Source: Thermodesulfobacteriota bacterium
Lineage (GTDB): Bacteria; Desulfobacterota; Anaeroferrophillalia; Anaeroferrophillales; Tharpellaceae
Assembly (NCBI GenBank): GCA_024762675.1
Contig: JANTGZ010000004.1
Span: forward strand, 1-62,138
Length of the DNA: 62,138 nt
Reading direction: 5' to 3'
Every line of letters starts with the position of its first letter. The stretch's first letter is position 1. The position numbers were made by a program, and so were the translations under genes. Under the pieces are notes generated by a model that was given only the letters and a program-made list of their open reading frames with translations, did not search any database and was not told the origin of the DNA. This document shows, one piece after another, positions 35,732-43,922 of this stretch.

Positions 35732-36303
35732 ACGTTCACTCATACTCGGCCGAGCTCCAGTCTCGGCTTGAGAGGGGGGCGCCGGGTGATCTTGTAGTTC
35801 ATGATCCGGGGCCACTGTATAAGCACAAGCTGGCCGATGATATTTTTAATCTATGTCGGGCTAACTCGCTCTGGCCCATGACCTTTGGTCTGGCCTGCTG
35901 TGCGATCGAGATGATGAGCCTGGGTATGGCCCGGTTTGATATCTCTCGTTTTGGTTCGGAAGTTTTTCGGCCCTCACCGCGCCAGAGTGACCTGATGATT
36001 GTTGCCGGAACCGTCAATAAAAAGATGGCCTCCGCAGTAATGACCCTTTACGATCAGATGCCCTCACCTAAATGGGTGATCGCCATGGGTAACTGTGCAA
36101 TATCCGGTGGCCCTTTTGCCGTCGAAGAGAACTATAATGTAATCGAAGGGGTCGATAAATTGATTCCGGTTGATGTCTATGTACCCGGTTGTCCACCGCG
36201 TCCCGAAGGTCTGCTTGAGGGGATTTTGAAACTTCAGGAGAAGATTAGCGGGGTTCGTCATCCGTTCCCCCAGAGGAAGATATCCGATGCACCCAGCTAC
36301 TGA
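35704..36303 (+). CDS. nuoB: NADH-quinone oxidoreductase subunit B
   Basis: A 199-residue peripheral subunit that ligates the terminal N2 [4Fe-4S] cluster next to the quinone site. The cluster cysteines are present: [20 protein letters not shown] and VPGCPPRPE. It starts with GTG at 35704, which has AAGGAG 7 nt upstream inside nuoA. It overlaps nuoC by 17 nt. Confidence 0.95.
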   Translation: MGDQERGKLNVHSYSAELQSRLERGAPGDLVVHDPGPLYKHKLADDIFNLCRANSLWPMTFGLACCAIEMMSLGMARFDISRFGSEVFRPSPRQSDLMIVAGTVNKKMASAVMTLYDQMPSPKWVIAMGNCAISGGPFAVEENYNVIEGVDKLIPVDVYVPGCPPRPEGLLEGILKLQEKISGVRHPFPQRKISDAPSY

Positions 36304-36799
36304 GAAACTGGTCAGCGCTTTGCAGGATTTGTCGATTTCGGTCGAGGCTTGCGATTATCAGCAGCGCGGCTACCATTTTGAGATTGACCTTGAAGCTGAT
36401 AAGCTGCGCCCTTTGGCCGAATGTATGCTCGCCCGGGAGATGTTTCTGGGTTTTGTCGGCGGGCTTCATGTTAAACCTGCGGTCGAGATTATTTACCAGT
36501 TCGCAAGCTTTGAGCGGGCCTGCCGTATTGTGGTCAGGGTGCCGGTTGCTGGCGACAACTCAATGCCGACAATCTCTGATATCTTTCAGGGAGCAAATTG
36601 GCACGAACGCGAAACCCGCGATTTCTACGGCGTCAACTTTACTGACCATCCCAATCTTAAACCCCTGATTCTGGCCGAAGAGGATGTCGATCTTAAACCT
36701 TTGCTGAAAAAAGACGAAGATCTCAAGGGGGCGACTGAGGTGCGCTGGGCGGTCCCGGTAGAGGAAAAACCTGAAGTAGAGAAGGCGGAACAGGGCTGA
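36287..36799 (+). CDS. nuoC: NADH-quinone oxidoreductase subunit C
   Basis: A 170-residue 30-kDa-type subunit with the signature [15 protein letters not shown] and the HPNLKPLIL segment. It is encoded separately from NuoD, not fused as in E. coli. The stop codon shares its A with the nuoD ATG. It is a structural part of the quinone-reducing module. Confidence 0.93.
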   Translation: MHPATEKLVSALQDLSISVEACDYQQRGYHFEIDLEADKLRPLAECMLAREMFLGFVGGLHVKPAVEIIYQFASFERACRIVVRVPVAGDNSMPTISDIFQGANWHERETRDFYGVNFTDHPNLKPLILAEEDVDLKPLLKKDEDLKGATEVRWAVPVEEKPEVEKAEQG

Positions 36800-37953
36800 T
36801 GGAAAATTTAGCTGAAAATAGAACTGCATATACCGATCTAGAGCCGGCAACCGACATCCCTAACGAAAACCATTACTATTTAAATATGGGGCCGCAACAT
36901 CCCAGCACGCATGGAGTTCTGCGGGTTCTGCTGGAGATGGATGGCGAGTACGTTGTCGATCCGCAACCAGTTTTGGGTTATGGTCACCGCATGCAGGAGA
37001 AGATGGCCGAGCATAAGAACTGGATGGCTTTTATGCCCAATACCGGGCGCATGGATTATGCCGCAGCTTTGCCATATAATCACGGTTATGTCGCCCTTTT
37101 CGAACGCCTTTGCGGGATTGAAGTCCCGGCCCGGGCCGAATATATTCGGGTTATTACTTCAGAGCTTAATCGCATAGTCAGCCACCATCTCTGGATTGGT
37201 GCGATGCTTCTTGACATGGGAGCCTTCACCCCGATTCTCTATACCTTTGATGATCGCGAGCAAGTTCTAGACATCCTGGAAGATGTTACCGGTTCCCGTT
37301 TGACCTACTGCTATTTCAGGGTTGGTGGGGTTTGCAAGGATATCGACGACAAATTTGTCGAAAAAACCCGGGCTTTTATCAAACGCCAGCGGGAGCGTTT
37401 CGATATCTATAATAAACTGGTGACCGGCAACATTATTTTTATCAAGCGAACCGAAGGGGTTGGTGTTATCAGCCCGGATATGGCTCGTCGTTATGGGGTT
37501 ACCGGGCCGGTTTTAAGGGGTTCTGGAATCGCTTATGATGTGCGCAAAAATGAGCCTTATTCAGTTTATCCAAACTTTGATTTTGAGATCCCGGTTGGTC
37601 GCAACGGGGACTCATATGATCGCTATATGGTTCGTTTGTTGGAAATTGAGCAGAGTTTGCGGATTATTGAGCAGGCCCTTGATCAACTGCCCGAAGGGTC
37701 TTTTCTCGGTAAGGCACCTAAAAAAATGAAAATGCCGACCGGTGACTGCAGCTTTTCAGTTGAGGCAGCCCGGGGTGAGCTGACCTATTATCTGGTTAGT
37801 GGCGGTGGCGACATTCCCTATCGCCTTAAAATTAGGGTGCCCTCCTATTCAAACCTGAGTGTGTTGCCGGAACTTTGTCAGGGCATGCTTTTATCTGATC
37901 TGGTTGCGGCTATGGGTAGTATGGATTTGGTTATTCCCGAGATTGACAGATAG
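36799..37953 (+). CDS. nuoD: NADH-quinone oxidoreductase subunit D
   Basis: A 384-residue 49-kDa-type subunit lining the quinone pocket. It shows MGPQHPSTHGVLR, the quinone-gating His/Tyr region, and the C-terminal FSVEAARGELTYYLVS. The Cys ligands of the ancestral NiFe hydrogenase are absent, as expected for complex I. The length fits NuoD alone. The reading frame starts with a short variable N-terminus. Confidence 0.95.
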   Translation: MENLAENRTAYTDLEPATDIPNENHYYLNMGPQHPSTHGVLRVLLEMDGEYVVDPQPVLGYGHRMQEKMAEHKNWMAFMPNTGRMDYAAALPYNHGYVALFERLCGIEVPARAEYIRVITSELNRIVSHHLWIGAMLLDMGAFTPILYTFDDREQVLDILEDVTGSRLTYCYFRVGGVCKDIDDKFVEKTRAFIKRQRERFDIYNKLVTGNIIFIKRTEGVGVISPDMARRYGVTGPVLRGSGIAYDVRKNEPYSVYPNFDFEIPVGRNGDSYDRYMVRLLEIEQSLRIIEQALDQLPEGSFLGKAPKKMKMPTGDCSFSVEAARGELTYYLVSGGGDIPYRLKIRVPSYSNLSVLPELCQGMLLSDLVAAMGSMDLVIPEIDR

Positions 37954-38006
37954 ATCTCAAAGAAAAATAGATTTCACTGGTTTCCTTATAGTAGTGGAGT
38001 AGCGAT

Positions 38007-38975
38007 ATGCCCCCTGAGTTATTACGTATGATCATCGCCGCAGTGTTGGTGGTGGCCTTTGTTTTTCTCAATGCCATGATTCTCGGTTATATGGAACGTA
38101 AGGTCTCAGCCCATATTCAGCGGCGGCCGGGTCTCATGGAGGTCGGACCGCATGGCGTTCTGCAGTTGATTGTCGACGGTTTGAAACTGATCGGTAAGCA
38201 ACTGGTGGTGCCGGAAGGCTCTAATAAGTTTCTTTTTCGTCTGGCCCCGGTACTCTCTTTTGCTCCTTGTGTTCTTCCCTTTGTGGTTCTTCCGTTCGCT
38301 CGAAAACTGCAGATTGTCTCGATGGATATCAGCCTGATATTCATCCTCGCAATGACTTCAATAAATGTTATAGCTATTCTCGTCGCCGGTTGGGCCTCTA
38401 ACAATAAATATTCACTTTTTGGTACTTTCCGGTCGGTGGCTCAGGCGGTCTCTTATGAGATTCCGATGTTGCTCTCGATCTTGTCGATTATCCTGATAAC
38501 CAGTACCTTCAGCTTGCAGGGGATTATAGCAGCTCAGAAGTACTATTGGTTTATCCTGATCCAACCACTGGCTTTTATCATCTATTTCATCTCCGGCCTG
38601 GCTGAGACCAACCGGGCTCCCTTTGATATGCCGGAAGCTGAAAGTGAACTCACAGCCGGTTTTCACACTGAATACAGCGGCATGGGGTTCAGTTTTTTCT
38701 TTCTCGCTGAATATGCCAATATGTTCACTGTCTGTTCAATTGCCACTGTCCTTTTTTTAGGCGGCTGGAAGGGTATACCACTGCCGTTGGGCGACTATAC
38801 TGGTATCTTCTGGTTTATGCTCAAGGTCTACGGTCTCCTTTTTGTTATGATTTGGGTGCGTTGGACCTATCCCAGGGTTCGTTTTGATCAACTGATGACC
38901 TTTTGCTGGAAATATTTGATCCCTTTCTCTCTGGCTAATCTTCTCATCACAGCAGTATTGGTTAAACTGATATGA
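38007..38975 (+). CDS. nuoH: NADH-quinone oxidoreductase subunit H
   Basis: A 322-residue membrane subunit with eight or so helices that forms the quinone entry site and links to the peripheral arm. It shows the conserved ERKVSAHIQRRPG loop, then GLAETNRAPFDMPEAESELT and the FHTEYSGM region. The stop overlaps the nuoI start by 4 nt. A 53-nt gap separates it from nuoD. Confidence 0.95.
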   Translation: MPPELLRMIIAAVLVVAFVFLNAMILGYMERKVSAHIQRRPGLMEVGPHGVLQLIVDGLKLIGKQLVVPEGSNKFLFRLAPVLSFAPCVLPFVVLPFARKLQIVSMDISLIFILAMTSINVIAILVAGWASNNKYSLFGTFRSVAQAVSYEIPMLLSILSIILITSTFSLQGIIAAQKYYWFILIQPLAFIIYFISGLAETNRAPFDMPEAESELTAGFHTEYSGMGFSFFFLAEYANMFTVCSIATVLFLGGWKGIPLPLGDYTGIFWFMLKVYGLLFVMIWVRWTYPRVRFDQLMTFCWKYLIPFSLANLLITAVLVKLI

Positions 38976-39451
38976 ATAATCGAGGATACTTCGGCGAGCT
39001 CTGGTTTGGCGCAAAGAGTCTGCTGATCGGTTTGAATGTGACCATCAAGGAGCTGTTTAGGCCCATAGTAACGGTTCAATACCCGCGCGAAGAGTGTGAA
39101 ATCACACCTAACTATCGCGGCCATGTCGAACTTGTTTTTAATACTGAAACCGGAGGCTGTGACTGTATTGTCTGTGGCATGTGTGCCAAAGCCTGTCCCT
39201 CGGACTGTCTGGTTGTCAAAGGTGAGAAAAAAGAGGGTGAGAAGCGTAAGTCTTTGACGCTCTTCTCGCTGGACTTTACCAAATGCAGTCTCTGCGGCAG
39301 TTGTGTCGAAACTTGCCCTAAAGGGGCCCTGGATTATTCACAAGACTATAATATCGCAGGTTTTACCCGCGAAGAGTTTCATTACGATCTCATTGAGCGG
39401 CTCGAGCGTCGGCATCAACAACCCCTTGCTGCGGCCGCCGGAGGCAACTGA
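38972..39451 (+). CDS. nuoI: NADH-quinone oxidoreductase subunit I
   Basis: A 159-residue 8Fe ferredoxin-like subunit. Two [4Fe-4S] motifs are intact: CIVCGMCAKACPSDC and CSLCGSCVETCPKGA. It passes electrons toward the NuoB cluster. In the absence of NuoEFG it would be the first fixed cluster pair to receive electrons from ferredoxin or another donor. Its stop shares a base with the nuoJ start. Confidence 0.95.
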   Translation: MNNRGYFGELWFGAKSLLIGLNVTIKELFRPIVTVQYPREECEITPNYRGHVELVFNTETGGCDCIVCGMCAKACPSDCLVVKGEKKEGEKRKSLTLFSLDFTKCSLCGSCVETCPKGALDYSQDYNIAGFTREEFHYDLIERLERRHQQPLAAAAGGN

Positions 39452-39975
39452 TGGCTTACGGAACCTTAACCGAGATTTTTTTCTACCTTTTCATCATTAT
39501 GATTGTTTTCGGGGCCCTGGTTGCGGTCAGTTCACCGATCTTGATGAAAGCTGTAATGGGACTGGCGATGGCGATGTTTGGTACAGCCGGGCTCTATCTT
39601 TATCTCAACAGTCCATTTCTCGCTTTGATGCAGATTTTAATCTATGTCGGAGCGGTCTGTATCATGATTGTTTTTGGGATCATGGTTGGTTATACGCCGA
39701 AACAGTTGGCCGCCTATGCCATCGGGCCGAAAAATACGATTTTGGCCCTGGTGACTTCGCTCTTGACTTTAGGCGTTCTTCAGCTCGGGCTTTCGCGGAC
39801 CCAGTGGGTTCAGGCTCAAGGAGCGGGTGGCGGTGATTGCAGTCTGGCTGCCCTTGGTGAGGCCTTGATGACTCGTTATGGCTTGGCATTTGAACTTATT
39901 TCAGTCGTTCTCATGATCGCCATGGTTGGAGCAGTGGCGATTACCTGGAACGGCAAGCGCAGGGGGCTTAAGTAA
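39451..39975 (+). CDS. nuoJ: NADH-quinone oxidoreductase subunit J
   Basis: A 174-residue five-helix membrane subunit. It has the conserved LMQILIYVGAVCIMIVFGIM segment (helix 3, with the pi-bulge glycine region). A Gly/Ala-rich loop (QAQGAGGGD) precedes the last helix. It is part of the E-channel of the membrane arm. Confidence 0.93.
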   Translation: MAYGTLTEIFFYLFIIMIVFGALVAVSSPILMKAVMGLAMAMFGTAGLYLYLNSPFLALMQILIYVGAVCIMIVFGIMVGYTPKQLAAYAIGPKNTILALVTSLLTLGVLQLGLSRTQWVQAQGAGGGDCSLAALGEALMTRYGLAFELISVVLMIAMVGAVAITWNGKRRGLK

Positions 39976-40290
39976 GTGATTAGTTGTAACCTCAATACCT
40001 ACCTGATTATCGCCGTCTTTATGTTGTGTCTGGGGCTCTATGGTATGATGCAGCATCGCTCTATGATCGGCATGCTGATCTCGATCGAACTGATTCTTAA
40101 CGGGGCGGGCCTTAATTTTATGGCATTTAACCGATTTCTGGCGCCGGATCCGGTAGTTGGACAGATTTTTACGCTCTTTATTATGGGACTAGCTGCCGCT
40201 GAAGCTGCGATTGCCGTAAGTTTAATTTTTGCTGTCTACCGGAAATATCAGACATCCGATCCCGAACAGATCAGCGATCTGCGCGGTTAG
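39976..40290 (+). CDS. nuoK: NADH-quinone oxidoreductase subunit K
   Basis: A 104-residue three-helix subunit homologous to MrpC. The two membrane glutamates of NuoK are present, in SIELILNGAGLN and AAEAAIAVSLI. It starts with GTG at 39976, directly abutting nuoJ. Confidence 0.95.
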   Translation: MISCNLNTYLIIAVFMLCLGLYGMMQHRSMIGMLISIELILNGAGLNFMAFNRFLAPDPVVGQIFTLFIMGLAAAEAAIAVSLIFAVYRKYQTSDPEQISDLRG

Positions 40291-40315
40291 CGGGAGATAG
40301 GGGTATTTAACAGAT

Positions 40316-41809
40316 ATGGATACGATTATTACCAGTAAAATCCTGCTTACCTCAGCTCTGCCGATGTTGACCGCTCTTCTGGTCATGTTTTCCGGCAAAA
40401 AGCCGAACTTAAGGGAATCCTGGTCAATTATTGGGGCCCTGCTAACTTTCTTGTCGGTTCTTAACCTGCTCCCCCATATCTTGGCCGGCGGAGCTTACGA
40501 ATTTACCTTGGCAACCCTTTATCCCGGGGTCAATATCAAGTTTCATCTGGATGGTTTGGGGATCATGTTTGCCGGTACGGCCTCCTTTCTCTGGATTCTG
40601 GCCGGATTCTATTGTATCGGTTATATGCGGGGTCTCGATGAACATGCCCAGACCCGCTTTTATGTCTGTTATGCGGTCTCGGTCGGGGCCGCCATGGGTG
40701 CCGCTTTTGCCGGCAACCTCTTTACCCTTTATCTCTTTTATGAGATCGTTTCAATCTTTACCTACCCTCTGGTCGCCCATCATCAGGATTCAGAAGGTTA
40801 CGAAGGCGCGCGAAAATATATTGTCTACCTGATGTTCACCTCGAAGGCCTTTTTGCTGCCGGCAATGGTGATCATCTATGTTCAGTGCGGAACTTTGGAT
40901 TTCTGCTATACCGGAATTGTTAACGGGATCTTTCCCGAAGGTGCCAATAAACTGCTGGTTGTGGTCTCTTACCTGCTTTGCCTGTTCGGTTTTGCCAAGG
41001 CCGGGATTATGCCGCTCCATAACTGGCTACCTTCGGCTATGGTTGCGCCAACTCCGGTCAGTGCCCTTTTGCATGCGGTGGTGGTTGTTAAGGTCGGGGT
41101 CTTTTCGACCTGCCGGGTGATGCTTTCGGTTTTTGGTATCCAACTTCTCCAGGATCTTAACTTGGGGATCTTTACGGCTTATTTTGTCTCCTTTACAATT
41201 ATAACAGCCTCAATTATTGCTTTGAGTAAAAGTAACCTCAAGGCCCGGCTGGCTTACTCAACTATAAGTCAGCTTTCATATATCATTCTCGGTGTTGCCA
41301 TGCTGACGCCGAACAGTATAACCGGCGGCCTTGTCCATATTGCCAACCATGCTTTTTCCAAGATAACGCTATTTTTCTGTGCTGGAGCGATTTTTGTCGC
41401 TTGTGGTAAAAAGGATATCAAGGAGTTTGGGGGGCTTGGTTACCGGATGCCGATTACCATGATCGCTTTTGGTCTGGCTTCTTTAAGTATGATTGGGGTG
41501 CCGGGCTCCGCTGGTTTTGTGACCAAGTGGTTTCTCGCTCTAGGGGCTATGGATATAAGTAGTATTGGTCTGTTGGTGGTACTGCTGGCCAGTAGTTTAC
41601 TTAATGCGGGATATTTTGTACCCATCTTTCTCAAAGCCTTCTTTGGGAAAGTGGCGCCGGTCGATCAAGGTTTAAGTGGTTCGTTGGAGAGTAAGCCCCT
41701 GATTATGTTTATGGTGGTCCCGCTCTTAATAACCAGTATCATCTCAATTATTCTCGGTATCTACCCTGATCTCTTTCTTAAGATTATTAATGTAATGGTG
41801 GGAGCATGA
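40316..41809 (+). CDS. MrpD-like proton-translocating antiporter-type subunit
   Basis: A 497-residue membrane protein with about 14 helices, of the NuoL/M/N-MrpD superfamily. The pump residues are intact: the TM5 Glu (LFYEIVSIFTYPL), the TM7 Lys (FAKAGIMPLHNWLP), the TM8 Lys (VVVVKVGVFSTCR) and a Lys in TM12 (GFVTKWFLALG). There is no C-terminal lateral helix, so it is closer to MrpD than to NuoL. It occupies the slot where nuoL is expected. With the 42065 gene, nuoM and nuoN it makes four antiporter-type subunits. It overlaps the next small gene by 4 nt. Confidence 0.88.
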   Translation: MDTIITSKILLTSALPMLTALLVMFSGKKPNLRESWSIIGALLTFLSVLNLLPHILAGGAYEFTLATLYPGVNIKFHLDGLGIMFAGTASFLWILAGFYCIGYMRGLDEHAQTRFYVCYAVSVGAAMGAAFAGNLFTLYLFYEIVSIFTYPLVAHHQDSEGYEGARKYIVYLMFTSKAFLLPAMVIIYVQCGTLDFCYTGIVNGIFPEGANKLLVVVSYLLCLFGFAKAGIMPLHNWLPSAMVAPTPVSALLHAVVVVKVGVFSTCRVMLSVFGIQLLQDLNLGIFTAYFVSFTIITASIIALSKSNLKARLAYSTISQLSYIILGVAMLTPNSITGGLVHIANHAFSKITLFFCAGAIFVACGKKDIKEFGGLGYRMPITMIAFGLASLSMIGVPGSAGFVTKWFLALGAMDISSIGLLVVLLASSLLNAGYFVPIFLKAFFGKVAPVDQGLSGSLESKPLIMFMVVPLLITSIISIILGIYPDLFLKIINVMVGA

Positions 41810-42075
41810 TGGCGCAAATTTTAAGTTATCTGCAGGCTCATGCGAAAGTCTTAAAGTGGGTTTTCTTTGTCTATCTATTGGGGACTTTGCTCTTCGATTT
41901 TTTGGTAGAAAGACATCATCCCCATTTCTGGGGTGATTCGGTTATCGGTTTCTGGGCTCTCTTTACAATCTTGGGCTGCCTGGGAATGATCGTCTTCTGC
42001 AAGGGGCTCTCCCATGTTTGGCTCGCCCAGCGCGAAGATTTCTACGATAGCGAGGATTCAGATAATGATGAGTAG
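41806..42075 (+). CDS. Small two-helix membrane protein in the nuo cluster
   Basis: An 89-residue protein with two hydrophobic helices (residues about 18-32 and 45-65) joined by a His-rich loop (VERHHPHFW) and ending in an acidic tail (EDFYDSEDSDNDE). It overlaps the MrpD-like gene by 4 nt and the next subunit by 11 nt, so it is translated with them. I recognise no family. The tight overlaps and position between two pump subunits suggest an accessory or assembly subunit of this complex I, which is inference only. Confidence 0.8.
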   Translation: MMAQILSYLQAHAKVLKWVFFVYLLGTLLFDFLVERHHPHFWGDSVIGFWALFTILGCLGMIVFCKGLSHVWLAQREDFYDSEDSDNDE

Positions 42076-43831
42076 TACGATTTTTCTCCATCCGGCCTCC
42101 TATTTTATCCTTGGTGCCCTGTTGCTGCCGATTTTCAGCCGCTTCAAAATGCAGAAGGTAGTTTTATTGGCAGTTCCCCTGCTGGCCTTCTGGCAGATAC
42201 ATGCTCTGCCGGAGAGTTTCGGGGTCTGTAACTTTATGGGTTTTGAGTTGGTTTTCGGTAAGGTCGACAAACTGACTTATGTCTTTTTGCATGTTTTTAC
42301 CCTGATGGCCCTGATCGGTGCCATCTATTGTTTGCATGTCAAGGAGACCGGCCACCATATCGCGGCCTTTCTCTATGTAGCCGGCTCATTGGGTACCACC
42401 TTGGCCGGGGATTACCTGACGATTTTTATCTTCTGGGAGTTGATGGCTTTTGCCTCAACCTTTTTGATCTGGTATCGTAAAAGAAAACGTTCGATCGAAG
42501 CCGGTTACCGTTACCTTCTGGTACATACCGCCGGCGGCCTGATCCTTCTGGCCGGAATCTTTCTCCGCTACCAGAATTGTCATGATTTAAGTTTTACCAG
42601 GATCGCCGTCGAAGGGGCGACGATGGCAGATTATCTAATTATGGTCGGTTTCATGCTCAATGCTGCAGTCCCGCCGATTCACGCCTGGCTCCCGGATGCC
42701 TATCCCGAAGCGACCGTGACCGGGGCCGTCTTCATGTGCGCCTTTACTACTAAAACTGCAGTCTATGTTCTAGCTCGGGCTTTTCCCGGTTTCGAAATGC
42801 TGGCTGTAATGGGGGCGATAATGACCCTTTACGGGGTTGGCTACGCTGTTATTGAAAATGATGCGCGCCGGATTTTAGCTTACCATATCGTCAGTCAGGT
42901 CGGTTACATGGTTTGCGGCATCGGTATCGGTACAGCCATGGCTGTCAACGGGGCCTGCGCCCACGCCTATGCTCATATCCTTTACAAAGCCCTGCTTTTT
43001 ATGGGAGTTGGTGCCGTTCTCGAGATGACCGGCAAGTCAAAACTCAACGAACTTGGCGGCCTCTACAAGAGGATGCCGTGGGCCATGGTCTTTACCGTGA
43101 TTGGTGGGGTTGCGATCTCCGGTTTTCCTCTGACCAGTGGTTTCATAAGTAAATCGATGATTATCGCCGCAGCCGGTGAAGACCATCGGATTTTTCTTTT
43201 AATCATGCTGAGTCTGGCCGCAGTCGGAACCTTTCTCTCGGTCGGCATCAAACTGCCTTATTTTATATGGTTTGGAAAGGATTCCGGGGTTAAAGCCAAA
43301 GAGGCCCCCTGGAATATGAATCTGGCGATGATTTTCGCCTCTTTCATGTGTATCTTTCTGGGGATCTATCCTGAATACCTTTATCGGATGCTTCCTTTCC
43401 CGGTGCACTACCATCCATATACCGCCTACCATCTCTCAGAAACCCTGCAAATCTTGGGCTTTACCGGGCTTGGGTTCTACTTGATGGTCAAATATCTGCA
43501 TCCCGAGCCCAAGAGCAATCTTGATCTCGACTGGTTTTACCGCAAAGGGGCCTTGGTTTTTATGTGGGTTGCCTCTAAGCCGATCAGTATTGCCAATGAC
43601 TGGGTTGGCGAGGTCTATCGTACGGTGGGCTTACGTTTTACCAAGGCCGTGGCCAAAGCTCTCTCCTGGTTTGACTGGGAGGGTATCGACTGGGCCGTTG
43701 ATGGCTCCGCCAAAGGTGTGGTTCAAGGCGGTGACAAGATGCGGACCCTGCAGACCGGTAAGATTCAGCAGTATGTTGGTGGCGCTGTCGCAGCGTTGAT
43801 GATTGTTCTGCTGCTCGTCGTCTTTCTGTAA
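42065..43831 (+). CDS. NuoL/MrpD-like antiporter-type subunit with C-terminal extension
   Basis: A 588-residue membrane protein of the antiporter family. The TM5 Glu (IFWELMAFASTFLIW) and the TM8 Lys (FTTKTAVYVLAR) are present. The TM7 position that is Lys in NuoL (K229 in E. coli) is Asn here (MLNAAVPPIHAWLP). The C-terminus resembles NuoL: a long stretch after residue about 470 that could form a lateral helix (YRTVGLRFTKAVAKALSW), then LQTGKIQQYVGG and a final hydrophobic helix. The start is one of two adjacent ATGs (42065 or 42068); a frame opening at 42014 would lie inside the upstream gene. It is the best candidate for the terminal, NuoL-like pump. Confidence 0.88.
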   Translation: MMSSTIFLHPASYFILGALLLPIFSRFKMQKVVLLAVPLLAFWQIHALPESFGVCNFMGFELVFGKVDKLTYVFLHVFTLMALIGAIYCLHVKETGHHIAAFLYVAGSLGTTLAGDYLTIFIFWELMAFASTFLIWYRKRKRSIEAGYRYLLVHTAGGLILLAGIFLRYQNCHDLSFTRIAVEGATMADYLIMVGFMLNAAVPPIHAWLPDAYPEATVTGAVFMCAFTTKTAVYVLARAFPGFEMLAVMGAIMTLYGVGYAVIENDARRILAYHIVSQVGYMVCGIGIGTAMAVNGACAHAYAHILYKALLFMGVGAVLEMTGKSKLNELGGLYKRMPWAMVFTVIGGVAISGFPLTSGFISKSMIIAAAGEDHRIFLLIMLSLAAVGTFLSVGIKLPYFIWFGKDSGVKAKEAPWNMNLAMIFASFMCIFLGIYPEYLYRMLPFPVHYHPYTAYHLSETLQILGFTGLGFYLMVKYLHPEPKSNLDLDWFYRKGALVFMWVASKPISIANDWVGEVYRTVGLRFTKAVAKALSWFDWEGIDWAVDGSAKGVVQGGDKMRTLQTGKIQQYVGGAVAALMIVLLLVVFL

Positions 43832-43922
43832 AGGTTTTAAAATCTCGACGATAAACTCCGAATCCGGATGTCGTCGGTTTTGCCTGGATATTTAATGATT
43901 TTCTAGTCTAGAGAATTCGATT

